A stretch of DNA of 44,881 bases from an uncultured Pyrinomonadaceae bacterium (GCA_902805935.1 CADCUR010000002.1:1-44881), one strand, 5' to 3'. Positions 18,450-26,895 are shown, counted from the first letter of the stretch. The notes: a model not told the origin generated them from the letters alone. Numbers and translations are program-made.

Positions 18450-18517
18450 AAAGTTAATTGATGATAAGCAAATAAAACTTTTTAACTTTTTCACCTTTCC
18501 CTTTTTTCCCTTTTCAT
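18438..18517. repeat. Inverted element with drifting heptamers between convergent genes
   Basis: GGTGAAGAATAAAAAGTTAA (18438-18457) is matched by the inverse of TTAACTTTTTCACC (18482-18495), allowing a 6-base gap. A pyrimidine run with period near 7 (CTTTTTC ACCTTTC CCTTTTT) follows. It spans the stop codons of both genes and probably ends transcription both ways. Confidence 0.5.
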
Positions 18518-20526
18518 CCGCCGACGTGAACGCTCGGACGCAGTTCAGGGTTGTCTTCGGCTTGGCGCAAAATTTCGCGTGTTACTGGTGCGGTGTCGCC
18601 TTCACCAAAAAGTATGTAACGAATCAAATAAGCAATTGGATTGCCTTCGCTCCAGCCGAAATAAACGTGCGGAATTTTTTCGGTCGTGTCGCGCAGATGC
18701 AGCAGCAGGGCGGCGATGGCGTTCGGAACTGCCGGCGCTTCGGTCCGCAAAATTCGATAGCCGTCAACATCAACTCCGCGAACGTATAATTTTCCGGTAA
18801 AATCCGAAGCGTCGCCGAGTTCGATTTCGTAAAAGACAATTGGGTCGCTCGACGGAATGTGATTGTCCACGCGCTTTTCGTGTTCTTTAAAACGATACTC
18901 GTCAACATCGCCCGTTTCGCGCCGGTTCGTGACGATGCGGATTTCGCCCTGCGCCATCTCGTCAATAAACTCCCGCGCCTTTTCGTCGAATTCGAGACCT
19001 TCGATGCGAACTTCGGTCGTTCGCAAGGCTCTGGAGACGAACGACGAAATAACGATTCCGAAAATAAACAGCAAAGCGATTTTTATCCCGCTCGGCTGCT
19101 CAACCATATTGACGATGGTCGTATAAATAAAAACGACCGCGATAATCGCAAAGCCGATCCACCTGTTTTGTTTTTTTTGCCTGGCTGAAATTGTCACTGC
19201 CACCGCCGCCGATGTCATCAGCATCAACACGCCGGTCGCGTAAGCTCCGCCCTGCGCGGTAACGTCAGCCTCAAAAAGAATTGTCACCACAAAGGCGATT
19301 GCCGTAAAAACAATGACGAGCGGACGAGTCGCGCGCGCCCAATCGGGAGCCATTCCGTAACGCGGCAGATAACGCGGCACGATATTCAAAAGTCCTGCCA
19401 TCGCTGACGCGCCCGCGAACCACAAAATCAAAATCGTCGAGATGTCGTAAATCGTGCCGAAAAGCTCGCCGCGGTAAGTGTGCGCCAGATAAGATAAAGC
19501 GCGTCCGCTGGCTTCGCCGCCGGGCTGAAATTTTTCCGCTGGAATCAGCATCGTCGTGATAATGCTGCTGCCGATAAGCATCACGCTCATAATCAAAGCC
19601 GCGCCGCTTAAAAGTTTTTTACCATTGCGGATGCGCCCTTCGAGATGTCTTTGCTGGTTTGCGGTCGGCTCGACATCGGGCAGTCTCGAAAGATGCATCG
19701 AAGATTTTTCCGCCTCCGAAATTTTTTCGTCGCTTTTAATAAGCGGCATCACGACCACGCCGGTTTCAAAACCCGACAAACCGAGCGCCAATCTAGGGAA
19801 AAGCATCAGCGCGGCGAGAATCATAAAAAACACATTTCCGTTGACATTCTGATGTTCCCAGAGCGCCGCGCTCCAATTCGATAAAGCCTCTGGCTGAACC
19901 GCAAAAATTTGGTATAAACCCGTGATGATAACGACGACGTTCAAAAGCAAATAAACGACGACGATTCCGACAGCAATACCGATTGCTTCGTTAAATCCTT
20001 TTAAGAAAACTGCGCCCAGAAACCCGATTAAAACGAGCGTGACGATAATTTCATGATGAAGAAATTGCAGATGATGTTCGACGAATGGATTTTCGATAAT
20101 GTGCGCGGTCGCATCTGCCGCCGAGAGCGTAATGGTAATGATAAAACTCGTGGCGACGAAACCGAGCAAAGCCAGCACGAACATTTTCCCCTTCCAGCGC
20201 GAAAGCAAATGTTCGAGCATCGAGATTGAGCCGTCGCCGTGCGGACTTTCTTCCGCCACGCGCTTATACATCGGCAGCGCCCCGAAGAGCGTCAGCAAAA
20301 CCAGCACGCAGGTTGCAAGCGGCGACAACGCGCCTGCCGCAAGAAAAGCTATGCCGGGCTGATAACCGAGCGTCGAAAAATAATCAACGCCCGTCAGACA
20401 CATCACCTTCCACCAGGAATGTTTCGGGTGCGTTCCCTCTTTTTCGTGCGGACCTTCCGGTTCCTGCGCGCCTTTCAGCAGCCAGCGGCGGAAACGATTA
20501 TCCGAAGTGACTTCGGCTTTCCTCAT
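18514..20526 (-). CDS. APC-superfamily transporter, probable KimA-type potassium importer under c-di-AMP riboswitch control
   Basis: 670 residues. After a polar N-terminus, about twelve hydrophobic segments run from [22 protein letters not shown] (about 47-68) to about 485. A cytosolic C-terminal domain of about 185 residues follows (from [15 protein letters not shown]). The architecture fits APC-type K+ symporters such as KimA rather than small amino-acid permeases. The decisive clue is upstream: a ydaO-type c-di-AMP riboswitch followed by a terminator, the arrangement typical of K+ importers. The ATG at 20526 is chosen because in-frame codons upstream fall inside the terminator hairpin and riboswitch; no good Shine-Dalgarno precedes it. 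High c-di-AMP should switch it off. Potassium specificity is inferred. Confidence 0.87.
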   Translation of the reverse strand: MRKAEVTSDNRFRRWLLKGAQEPEGPHEKEGTHPKHSWWKVMCLTGVDYFSTLGYQPGIAFLAAGALSPLATCVLVLLTLFGALPMYKRVAEESPHGDGSISMLEHLLSRWKGKMFVLALLGFVATSFIITITLSAADATAHIIENPFVEHHLQFLHHEIIVTLVLIGFLGAVFLKGFNEAIGIAVGIVVVYLLLNVVVIITGLYQIFAVQPEALSNWSAALWEHQNVNGNVFFMILAALMLFPRLALGLSGFETGVVVMPLIKSDEKISEAEKSSMHLSRLPDVEPTANQQRHLEGRIRNGKKLLSGAALIMSVMLIGSSIITTMLIPAEKFQPGGEASGRALSYLAHTYRGELFGTIYDISTILILWFAGASAMAGLLNIVPRYLPRYGMAPDWARATRPLVIVFTAIAFVVTILFEADVTAQGGAYATGVLMLMTSAAVAVTISARQKKQNRWIGFAIIAVVFIYTTIVNMVEQPSGIKIALLFIFGIVISSFVSRALRTTEVRIEGLEFDEKAREFIDEMAQGEIRIVTNRRETGDVDEYRFKEHEKRVDNHIPSSDPIVFYEIELGDASDFTGKLYVRGVDVDGYRILRTEAPAVPNAIAALLLHLRDTTEKIPHVYFGWSEGNPIAYLIRYILFGEGDTAPVTREILRQAEDNPELRPSVHVGG

Positions 20527-20540
20527 AAATTTTTCACAAC

Positions 20541-20577
20541 AAAAAACCACAAACGCAAGTCTTTGCATTTGTGGTTT
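20541..20577 (-). terminator. Intrinsic terminator acting as riboswitch expression platform
   Basis: The minus strand reads AAACCACAAATGCAAAGACT then TTGCGTTTGTGGTTTTTT: a 14-15 base-pair stem with one mismatch, followed by six T. It sits between the c-di-AMP aptamer and the ATG at 20526. Confidence 0.85.
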
Positions 20578-20619
20578 CGCGTTAAATCTACTAATCCCAA
20601 ACGGCTTGTCTTCCAAAAA

Positions 20620-20747
20620 GCCTGCGAGGTTAGCTGACGGGCTAGAACAATGGAAGTGTTCTTCATTTTACGAAACGATACGCCCCAAAAATTTGGTTCC
20701 CCCACGCCGCTTTCGGTCAAACGGCTTCGGCAGCAAAAGTTGTCAAA
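20620..20747 (-). promoter_or_regulatory. ydaO/yuaA-type cyclic di-AMP riboswitch
   Basis: Core motifs of the class are present in order on the minus strand: GCCGAAGCCG (20731-20722), GGGGGAACCA followed by TTTTTGGGGCGTATC (from about 20703), and the very conserved CCCGTCAGCTAACCTCG (20641-20625) then CAGGC. Known members bind two c-di-AMP molecules and usually turn genes off. The outermost P1 pairing is weak here. Transcripts starting near 20747 would contain the whole aptamer, then the terminator at 20577-20541, then the transporter. Confidence 0.93.
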
Positions 20748-20753
20748 GATTGG

Positions 20754-20782
20754 AATATACGCCTGTCGAAAATATTTAGCAA
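20754..20782 (-). promoter_or_regulatory. Sigma-70-like promoter for the riboswitch transcript
   Basis: The minus strand has TTGCTA (-35, 20782-20777), a 17-base spacer, and TATATT (-10, 20759-20754). This places the start about 20747, just before the aptamer. Confidence 0.65.
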
Positions 20783-21007
20783 GCAGGACGAAACAGGAAA
20801 ATAAAAAATGTGAAAAGCAGCTACCATTATTAATGTTACGTCTTTGCTAAATTTCGGTTACTTAGGGGTCTTTTGTAAGCCGTGCAGGATGAAAAATTCA
20901 GTTATTACCAAGCTGCCAAATTGTTTCGACTTGTTACAATCCAGTGACTTCCGTCAGTTTTAACCGCGCTGAAATCGGCGAGCGTGTTTTATACTGGTAA
21001 CTTGTTC

Positions 21008-21036
21008 TATAATATAATCATCCGAACTCACGGAGG
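21008..21036 (+). promoter_or_regulatory. -10 boxes and ribosome binding site for ppk2
   Basis: Two overlapping TATAAT hexamers (21008-21013 and 21013-21018) lie upstream of GGAGG (21032-21036) and the ATG at 21048. No clear -35 is seen. The leader would be very short. Confidence 0.5.
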
Positions 21037-21047
21037 AAACGGCGGAA

Positions 21048-21929
21048 ATGAATCACGAACAATTTATCTACCAACCAGACAAAAAGCAGCGGCTCGCAGA
21101 TTTCGACCCGGATTTTACCAACGGATTCGGTTCTGAGCGAGAAGCGCAAGAGAGAATGCAAGAAGACGTTGCTGAAATGGCGAAATACCACGACATTTTA
21201 ATGGCGCACGAAACGAACGGCTTGCTCGTCGTATTTCAAGCGATGGACGGCGCGGGCAAAGACGCGACCATCAAAAATGTAATGTCGGCTCTCGATCCGC
21301 AGGGCTGCGAAATGAAAATGTTCAAGGCGCAAACCGAAAAAGAACTCAAGCACGATTATCTGCGGCATGCGGCGCAATCGGTTCCGGCGCGCGGTCAAAT
21401 CGGTATTTTCAATCGTTCTTATTACGAACATGTCATTGTCGAGCGAATTCACCCGGAAAAACTCGAACAACAAAAACTTCCGCGCGCGGCGATGAAAAAA
21501 GACATTTGGGAAAAACGCTTTCGCCACATTAATAACTTTGAAGAATACCTGCTCGACAACGGCATTCACACGCTCAAATTTTTTCTCAATCTTTCAAAAG
21601 ACGAGCAGCGCGAAAAACTTCTCGAACGAATGGAGCGAAATGATAAACGCTGGAAATTCTCGCGCGAAGACCTCGAAGACCGCGAGCATTGGGACGAATA
21701 TATGAAGGTTTACGAAGAAGCGTTCGAGCGCACCAGCACTGAAATCGCGCCGTGGCATATCATTCCCGACAATCATCGCTGGTTTGCCCGCGCCGCCGTC
21801 GCTTCGATTATTTTGGCAAAACTAAAATCTCTGCACGCGCAATACCCGACCGCTGATGAAAAACAAAAAAAGGAAATGGCGCAGGCGCGGAAATCGCTCA
21901 GACGGGAAAAACCTACAACTAAGAAATAG
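21048..21929 (+). CDS. ppk2: Polyphosphate kinase 2 family protein
   Basis: 293 residues, usual for one-domain PPK2. These enzymes transfer phosphate between polyphosphate and nucleoside mono- or diphosphates. Seen: the Walker A-like AMDGAGKDATIKNVM (66-79), the second-site DPQGC followed by KAQTEKELKHDYLRH, the Walker B-region FNRSYYEHVIVERIHP (121-136), and WKFSREDLEDREHWDEYM with the conserved Trp-Asp lid residues. The C-terminus APWHIIPDNHRWFARAAVA is also typical. GGAGG precedes the ATG. It is divergent from the c-di-AMP-controlled transporter, so both may serve ion or energy stress, but no shared regulator is visible. The substrate class cannot be fixed by eye. Confidence 0.93.
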   Translation: MNHEQFIYQPDKKQRLADFDPDFTNGFGSEREAQERMQEDVAEMAKYHDILMAHETNGLLVVFQAMDGAGKDATIKNVMSALDPQGCEMKMFKAQTEKELKHDYLRHAAQSVPARGQIGIFNRSYYEHVIVERIHPEKLEQQKLPRAAMKKDIWEKRFRHINNFEEYLLDNGIHTLKFFLNLSKDEQREKLLERMERNDKRWKFSREDLEDREHWDEYMKVYEEAFERTSTEIAPWHIIPDNHRWFARAAVASIILAKLKSLHAQYPTADEKQKKEMAQARKSLRREKPTTKK

Positions 21930-22121
21930 AAAGCAGTATATATTGAAAAATATACTGAAAAACCTTTTGTATTTTTTTGGCTAATCGTTTCTCGAAACAA
22001 ATTTGCCCGTATCTTCTTTTGATTGCGTTCTTTTCTTTCTTTTTAAAGTTGTCTTTAACCCAAACCGGGTTTTGCTTCAATACAATTGAACATTCACTTT
22101 TGAGAAAGGCAGATTTGATTT
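21930..22121. other. Intergenic stretch after ppk2 with two small hairpins
   Basis: CAGTATAT...ATATACTG (21932-21956) and AACCC...GGGTTTT (about 22057-22075) could terminate ppk2 transcription. Nothing else is recognised before the sRNA candidate. Confidence 0.4.
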
Positions 22122-22216
22122 AAAAAATTAAAAGGGCAACGTCTCCCACTCCGTCGCCCCTAGGTCACAAGTCCTCACCCCTCGTGACCAAATGTTCACC
22201 GGGGAGGTGAACATTT
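22122..22216 (-). ncRNA. Candidate small RNA of about 95 nt, three hairpins with intrinsic terminator
   Basis: On the minus strand, three stems follow one another almost without linkers. The first is AAATGTTCACC/GGTGAACATTT (22216-22190) with a TCCCC loop. The second is GGTCAC/GTGACC (22189-22163) with a purine-rich loop holding GAGGGGTGAGGA. The third is GGGCGACG/CGTTGCCC (22159-22134) with a GAGTGGGAGA loop, followed by TTTTAATTTTTT. In the third stem the odd pair is G-U on the minus strand but A-C on the plus strand, which favours minus transcription, as does the T-run. A promoter sits directly upstream (22221-22249). It encodes no ORF worth naming and matches no RNA family I know. Confidence 0.6.
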
Positions 22217-22220
22217 ATAG

Positions 22221-22249
22221 ATTATGCACATAAAAAACGGAATTGCAAA
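22221..22249 (-). promoter_or_regulatory. Predicted promoter of the small RNA
   Basis: The minus strand has TTTGCA (-35, 22249-22244), an exact 17-base spacer, and CATAAT (-10, 22226-22221). Transcription would start about 22214, at the foot of the first hairpin. Confidence 0.55.
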
Positions 22250-22272
22250 TTTAAACTAAATGTTTTTTATGG

Positions 22273-23604
22273 TTAATCACGCAGCGATAACAGATGGCTA
22301 TTCCACGAATTGACGAAAGTCTCGACCGTCAAACTTCCGACGGCAAATTCCGCCGCTCCGCTTTCGGATTTGATAAAAAAACTGTATTCGCCGAGCGGAG
22401 TTTCAGGAGCGACGTTGACCTCGAAACTAATCACCGAAATGTCCCCGCCGTATTTATGATCGGTTAAACTTTTCGGAGTAACGCTGATATATGGCGAGTT
22501 AAAACCGATTGAGACTATATTGGAATCCAGATTTTTGCCGCCGACATAAATCAAATATGATTTACCGCCGTTGACCGGCACAGCGAGTTCGGAAACTTGC
22601 GCGTTAAAGCCGACGTAGCGCACATCGAAATCCTTCGTTGAAGATTTTAATTTTTTCGATATAGTTTGATTTTTTCCCGTTACAATATTGACTGCGCCGA
22701 GTTCTTCGACCGAGAAGGATTTACCGATTTCGCCGCCGAAATCCTGCGTGTAAACTCGGTATTGTCCGCTTTGTAAACCTTCGACGCGGTAAACTCCGTC
22801 AGCGTTCGTCAAAACTCCGGCGGCGAGGCGTCCGCTTTCGGCTTCTTCCGCCCAAACCTGAAAATTCTTCGCTCCCTTACCGCCCGCCTGGGAAAGTTTG
22901 CCGGCAAGAGTTCCGCAGCAATCGTCTTCGGCGGAACTTGCGCCATAAATGGCGCGGATTCCGGCTAAATCGTCTTCGGCTAAGGTGCGCGAACTGAAAG
23001 CCGGTAAATTATAGACGCCGTTTTTCCCTTGATGCTCGTGCATCGTCGCGCCCGTCACCGAAGAGTGATCAAGTCCCAAAAGATGTCCGATTTCGTGGAT
23101 CAGCGTCGCTTCAAAATCGAAAGTTCCGAACGAGCCGTCGGTGGAAAATTGCTCGTATGGATTCAGCACGATGTCGGCTTCGTTAATGTAGCCTTTGCGG
23201 TTGAAAAAAATTCGCGTGCGGGCGGAAACCGTGTTCGCGTCCTCTCCGAACATCAAAAGATTTTCCGGCGTTTGGGCAATCGTCACCAAACTTACGCCGT
23301 CGCCGGATTTTCCGGTCGGGCTGATTGTTTGTTTATCCGTCCAAGAAACTTGAAATTTGATGTCGGCGGCTTTTTCCCAAGCCTCCAGGCTTCGTTCAAT
23401 CGCGCCCTGAATGTCGCTGTCCGGTTTGATGTACGGATTCGGTTTAAGTAAAGAATTGGAAAACGCAATCGGAATTAGTTTCGCAGCCCAATGCAACCGC
23501 AGCGTCTCGCCGCTGTCGGCAAACTGCGTCGAGTATGCGGGCGAAGGCACAGCGAAACCGATTAACAGCAGCCAAGCCAGAAAAATTTTAAGCGTTTTCG
23601 ACAT
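22273..23604 (-). CDS. Secreted matrixin-type zinc metalloprotease
   Basis: 443 residues with an N-terminal signal peptide (MSKTLKIFLAWLLLIGFAVPS, cut near PAYS). The zinc site HEIGHLLGLDH is at 170-180, with a Met-turn candidate in GATMHEH (M188), as in M10/matrixin-like metzincins. The prodomain cysteine switch of eukaryotic MMPs is absent. Residues about 230-290 (LAGKLSQAGGKGAKNFQVWA...GVYRVEGLQSGQYRVYT) form a carboxypeptidase-regulatory-like beta-sandwich. The C-terminal part looks like one or two further Ig-like domains. It probably acts outside the inner membrane on proteins. The ATG is 6 bases after a small membrane protein gene, so they are co-transcribed, downstream of a polysaccharide-export gene. 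Confidence 0.9.
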   Translation of the reverse strand: MSKTLKIFLAWLLLIGFAVPSPAYSTQFADSGETLRLHWAAKLIPIAFSNSLLKPNPYIKPDSDIQGAIERSLEAWEKAADIKFQVSWTDKQTISPTGKSGDGVSLVTIAQTPENLLMFGEDANTVSARTRIFFNRKGYINEADIVLNPYEQFSTDGSFGTFDFEATLIHEIGHLLGLDHSSVTGATMHEHQGKNGVYNLPAFSSRTLAEDDLAGIRAIYGASSAEDDCCGTLAGKLSQAGGKGAKNFQVWAEEAESGRLAAGVLTNADGVYRVEGLQSGQYRVYTQDFGGEIGKSFSVEELGAVNIVTGKNQTISKKLKSSTKDFDVRYVGFNAQVSELAVPVNGGKSYLIYVGGKNLDSNIVSIGFNSPYISVTPKSLTDHKYGGDISVISFEVNVAPETPLGEYSFFIKSESGAAEFAVGSLTVETFVNSWNSHLLSLRD

Positions 23605-23610
23605 TACAAG

Positions 23611-23838
23611 TTATAAATTGTTTTCCTTTCCGACAAAACTTTCGATATTGTCTCTGCCGACTTTTTCCAAATCGGCAAATCCGACAATCAAAAGCAAGAT
23701 CACCAATGAAAGCGTCGCCAAAACGTATAAAAGCGCGATTTGCTCCAGATAAATCAAAACTCCGATGATGATGGCGACCAGCGCCAGCCAAAAAAGCGCA
23801 ATTGTCCGGCGGCTGTAACTACCTTGTTTTCCCGTCAT
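23611..23838 (-). CDS. Small two-helix membrane protein
   Basis: 75 residues. A basic N-terminus (MTGKQGSYSRRT) precedes two adjacent transmembrane segments (TIALFWLALVAIIIGVLIYL and IALLYVLATLSLVILLLIVG) and a polar C-terminus. Its stop lies 6 bases before the matrixin start, suggesting translational coupling. I do not recognise a family. It may accompany export or surface assembly, given the neighbours. Confidence 0.75.
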   Translation of the reverse strand: MTGKQGSYSRRTIALFWLALVAIIIGVLIYLEQIALLYVLATLSLVILLLIVGFADLEKVGRDNIESFVGKENNL

Positions 23839-23927
23839 AATTTTGGTAAATTTTCCTCGAATTCGTCGAGGCTAGTCCTTATAAATACCAGATTTTTTGA
23901 TTCTTCACAATGTTTTAAATGGAAAAA

Positions 23928-24992
23928 TCAGTCAATTACTCTTAAAGGCAGGTTCGATATTTTTTTCTCGCCCGGTTCGGAGGCTTTCAAAATCGGCGGA
24001 GATTTTGTTTTTTCGCGCCCCGTCTGCGCGACTTCGACAATATCGAAGGGACGCAAAATTAAATCTTCGGCTTCACCGTCTTTTATTCGCTCTAAATCAG
24101 TTTCGATTACTTTCGTCTCGCCGGCTTCGCGCCGGAAAACCGTTACCTTTCCCGCACTCGCGTTTTTCGTCAAGCCGCCCGCGCTCGCCACGGCGCGGCT
24201 CAAAGTAATCTGCGCTCTCGAAGAAATTTGTTTCGGATTCACGACGCCGCCCGTCACGTAGATCGGTTCGGCTTCGACGACCGTGATAATATCGCCGCTC
24301 AAAATTTGCGGATTCGCTTCTTTTTTGCCCGCCAGCAAATCGCTTATTTTGATGTTGATGTAACTGGAGCCGCCGCCGCTGTCTTGACCGACTGTGAGAA
24401 ATTTTCCCTGGTTTTTCTCGCCGTCGGCAGTCGCTGCGGCTTTTTCTTCAATCGGCGCGGCGCAGCTCAGACTTTCCGGGCGAAAAATCAGTATTTCGCC
24501 GCTTGATTTTTCCGTCAAACCGCCACCGGCGACGAGCAGTTCGTTAAGGTAAACCGGACGCCTTATTTGAAAACGCTGCGGGGTTTTGACCGCGCCATAA
24601 ATAACCGCCGGCGGGCGGTTTGAGCGGTCGAGAATTTTAACGATGATTTTCGGCTGGCGGAAAATTTTGCCGTAAGCTTGGGCGACCGCCGCGGCGATTT
24701 GCTGTTCGCTTCGGCAAAGAGCGTAAATCGGATTTTCGGCGTATTCGACGCCGTCCAGAAAACCCTCAGGATTGATTTTTCCGCGCCAGTCGTATCTGAC
24801 GCTGCCGATGACATCAACGTCAATTAAATCGCCTTGATGAATCAAATCTGTTTCGGCTTTACGCGTTTCGACGGTGTTTTGAGCGGCGATGGCGGCGGGC
24901 AACGGAGTCGGCGTTTGCGCTGAAATTGAACTTTGCCGGAAAGCGACGCAAAGCAGAATGAGTGAGAAAAGATAAAACTTTCGACTTTTCAT
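23928..24992 (-). CDS. Polysaccharide export (Wza-like) protein with SLBB domains
   Basis: 354 residues with a signal peptide (KFYLFSLILLCVAFRQSSISAQ). Residues about 50-120 match the poly-export domain (IHQGDLIDVDVIGSVRYDWRGKINPEGFL...QPKIIVKI). Two SLBB folds follow: about 128-172 (PPAVIYGAVKTPQRFQIRRP...ELLVAGGGLTEKSSGEILIFR) and about 246-295 (YVTGGVVNPKQISSRAQITL...AVASAGGLTKNASAGKVTVFRRE). Family members form or gate the outer-membrane channel for capsule or exopolysaccharide. No lipobox Cys is visible and no glycosyltransferase or tyrosine kinase gene is next to it, so this is an isolated copy. It belongs to the minus-strand run ending in the matrixin gene. Confidence 0.9.
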   Translation of the reverse strand: MKSRKFYLFSLILLCVAFRQSSISAQTPTPLPAAIAAQNTVETRKAETDLIHQGDLIDVDVIGSVRYDWRGKINPEGFLDGVEYAENPIYALCRSEQQIAAAVAQAYGKIFRQPKIIVKILDRSNRPPAVIYGAVKTPQRFQIRRPVYLNELLVAGGGLTEKSSGEILIFRPESLSCAAPIEEKAAATADGEKNQGKFLTVGQDSGGGSSYINIKISDLLAGKKEANPQILSGDIITVVEAEPIYVTGGVVNPKQISSRAQITLSRAVASAGGLTKNASAGKVTVFRREAGETKVIETDLERIKDGEAEDLILRPFDIVEVAQTGREKTKSPPILKASEPGEKKISNLPLRVID

Positions 24993-25089
24993 TACATAAA
25001 ATAATGCTTATGCCGTGCTGCAAAAAATCAGAATCAGGTCAAGACGACGATAAAAATTAAACTGCGAATTTCTTTTTTACCGCGGCTTA

Positions 25090-25311
25090 TCAAGCGCGGA
25101 CTTTGCCTTCGTCTTTAGACGCGCCTTTGTTTTTGGGATTTTTCGTCGGCTTATTCGTCACCGTGCCGGGAACGGCGAAACCTTTAAATTCCCAGTTGCA
25201 GCCATCGCACAGCAAATTATACCGAAAGAAAATTTTCGAGAAAAACGACGTTGGGCGGTAACCGCGTCTGATTCGTTTACTGGCGCATCTCGGACATCTT
25301 TGACTAATCAT
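25090..25311 (-). CDS. Small zinc-ribbon protein
   Basis: 73 residues with CPRC (C6, C9) and CDGC (C35, C38), a four-cysteine zinc ribbon around a basic, aromatic segment, then a Lys-rich tail (NKPTKNPKNKGASKDEGK). The ATG overlaps the last 8 bases of the upstream coiled membrane protein gene (ATGATTAG), which signals translational coupling. Function unknown; nucleic-acid or protein binding is likely. Confidence 0.8.
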   Translation of the reverse strand: MISQRCPRCASKRIRRGYRPTSFFSKIFFRYNLLCDGCNWEFKGFAVPGTVTNKPTKNPKNKGASKDEGKVRA

Positions 25312-26305
25312 TTTTTAACTTTTTGGCACTTTCCTTTTTGATTTCTTTTTTCGCAGACAGCTTGCGCAACGATTCAATTTCGGAATTTATTTTCTCGGCG
25401 ATTGTGTCGCGTTCCTCAGCTTTAACTTGCTCGCGGTCGAGAAAAAACAGCGCATCCCGATAGAGGCTGACGGCGCGTTTCGAGTTGCCTTTAAACGCCG
25501 CTCGCTCGGCTTGTTCAATCCAGTGCGAAACTTTTATTGAAGCGATGAAATCATTCAAAACCGTTTCGGATTCGATCAACCGTGTCTCGTTCGGGTAAAA
25601 CTGCAAAGCCGAATTCAATACGGTCAAAGCCTCTTGCGCCGTATTTAATTTTTCGGAGATTGTAACATAGTTTTTGGCTTTTTGCGTCAGCGCCCGCGTT
25701 TCGATTTCCGCCCAAGCCAATAAATGATGTCGGTGCAGCTCGCTGACGATTTCGCGCCCGCGCCGCAGACCGGCGATGCGCGGCGAACCGACTCCCACGG
25801 TTTCCATTTGTTTTTCGGTCAGCGAAAGATACTGATTGCAGATTTCAAAAACTTCCAGATGCCCAGCGGACATTTTTCCCAAAAGCCGCGCGGCTTCGCT
25901 TTTTTGCTGAATGTCTTTGACGATTGCCGCGTTTTTCTCAACGCTGAGTTTATTGGCGTCTCTCGCCGAACGCGGCGGAATTTGCTGTGCGTTTCGTTCG
26001 AGGTTTCTTTCGATTAGCAAAAAGCGGTTTCTCGCTTTTCTCAAAAAAATTTCGCGCAAGAGAACCGCGCTGCCCAAGACCAGACTCGCGCTGATGCCCG
26101 CCGCTACCAAGGGCGTTTCTTCGTCGCCCTCGTGAAAAACGCCCCAGACGAGAAAAAAAAAGGCAATCGCCGCTGCCGCTGTCAAAACGTAGTAGCTAGA
26201 GGCAGTCAGCCAGAACGGACGGCGAAACTGCCGGGCGGGAGAATGCCCTTGGTTTGCGGCGGAAAACTTTTGAATTTGATGTTCGTCATCGCCTTTTCGG
26301 TTCAA
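25304..26305 (-). CDS. Membrane protein with long helical cytosolic domain, unknown function
   Basis: 333 residues. No ATG fits; a TTG at 26305 preceded by AGAGGAAA at good spacing is the likely start. Two transmembrane segments (YYVLTAAAAIAFFFLVWGVF and PLVAAGISASLVLGSAVLL) lie at about 38-85. The rest is almost entirely helical: a coiled region with LERNAQQIPP and a TPR-like part (LTVLNSALQFYPNETRLI, AERAAFKGNSKRAVSLYRDAL), ending in a Lys-rich tail. It heads the run that leads to the export and protease genes. A scaffold role is possible; I do not recognise the family. Confidence 0.8.
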   Translation of the reverse strand: MNRKGDDEHQIQKFSAANQGHSPARQFRRPFWLTASSYYVLTAAAAIAFFFLVWGVFHEGDEETPLVAAGISASLVLGSAVLLREIFLRKARNRFLLIERNLERNAQQIPPRSARDANKLSVEKNAAIVKDIQQKSEAARLLGKMSAGHLEVFEICNQYLSLTEKQMETVGVGSPRIAGLRRGREIVSELHRHHLLAWAEIETRALTQKAKNYVTISEKLNTAQEALTVLNSALQFYPNETRLIESETVLNDFIASIKVSHWIEQAERAAFKGNSKRAVSLYRDALFFLDREQVKAEERDTIAEKINSEIESLRKLSAKKEIKKESAKKLKND

Positions 26306-26456
26306 ATCTCGTTTCCTCTCTAATGAATTTTCGTGGCGTTAAATTCCTCTCGATTCAACGCAAAAACGTAATTTATAGTGAGATTTTCCGCCGTAGATGT
26401 CAATAGTGAAAATCGGCGGATGACATGGCGTGATTTCTCGTGTAATTTTCAAATGT

Positions 26457-26621
26457 ATGGCGGGCAGAAAAAAGAAAAAATCCGAGCTTCCGGTTTTCGA
26501 CTCAATTCGCAAGCCGGTCGCCCCGCCGAGCCGCAAATTCGGCAAAGACAAGCCGGAAGAAAAAGCGAATCCGGCGCGGCGCAAAACCAAACACAAGCCG
26601 GAAGAGGACTGGCACGATTAA
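26457..26621 (+). CDS. Small basic protein, unknown
   Basis: 54 residues, very rich in Lys/Arg and Pro (MAGRKKKKSELPVFDSIRKP...KPEEDWHD). The ATG at 26457 is chosen; a GTG at 26430 in frame is the alternative and neither has a strong Shine-Dalgarno. It is followed after 2 bases by another small gene, so the two form an operon. It is divergent from the coiled membrane protein gene. Coding status rests on composition and tight spacing. Function unknown. Confidence 0.65.
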   Translation: MAGRKKKKSELPVFDSIRKPVAPPSRKFGKDKPEEKANPARRKTKHKPEEDWHD

Positions 26622-26623
26622 CG

Positions 26624-26854
26624 ATGAGTTTATTTAAAAAACCGAATGTGAAAATAAATCCGCCGAGCGTCTGGGCGCGACCCGAAATGCCGATCACCTT
26701 TCGCGCCGAAGTAATGCCGGGCAAAAGCCGCGAAGAGAGAACTTTTCGCGTCCGGGAAGTGTTGCGCAACGGGCGTGTCACGCTGCACGAATTTGCGGGC
26801 GAACACCGCGAAAGCGAATTTGAGGCGGTAAATTTTAACCGCGAAAATCCGTAG
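26624..26854 (+). CDS. Small conserved-looking protein, unknown
   Basis: 76 residues from ATG 26624, starting MSLFKKPNVKINPPSVWARP and ending in a compact beta-rich pattern (TFRVREVLRNGRVTLHEFAGEHRESEFEAV). It looks like a small SH3-like or other beta-barrel domain, but I cannot name it. It starts 2 bases after the stop of the upstream small basic protein, implying coupled translation. It converges on the MBL-hydrolase gene, 41 bases away. Confidence 0.7.
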   Translation: MSLFKKPNVKINPPSVWARPEMPITFRAEVMPGKSREERTFRVREVLRNGRVTLHEFAGEHRESEFEAVNFNRENP

Positions 26855-26895
26855 CGTTTTATAATTACGCGAGTTTTACGAAAGCATTTTGAGAT

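Noticed and set aside
20527-20616. N-terminal extension of the KimA-like protein starting at a TTG in the leader
   Set aside because: The extension would be translated from the riboswitch 3' part and the terminator hairpin; the open frame there is best explained as chance.
22122-22216. Three-hairpin region read on the plus strand as a ppk2 terminator or RNA
   Set aside because: On the plus strand the first stem has an A-C mismatch and the last stem is not followed by a T-run; promoter and T-run both fit the minus strand.
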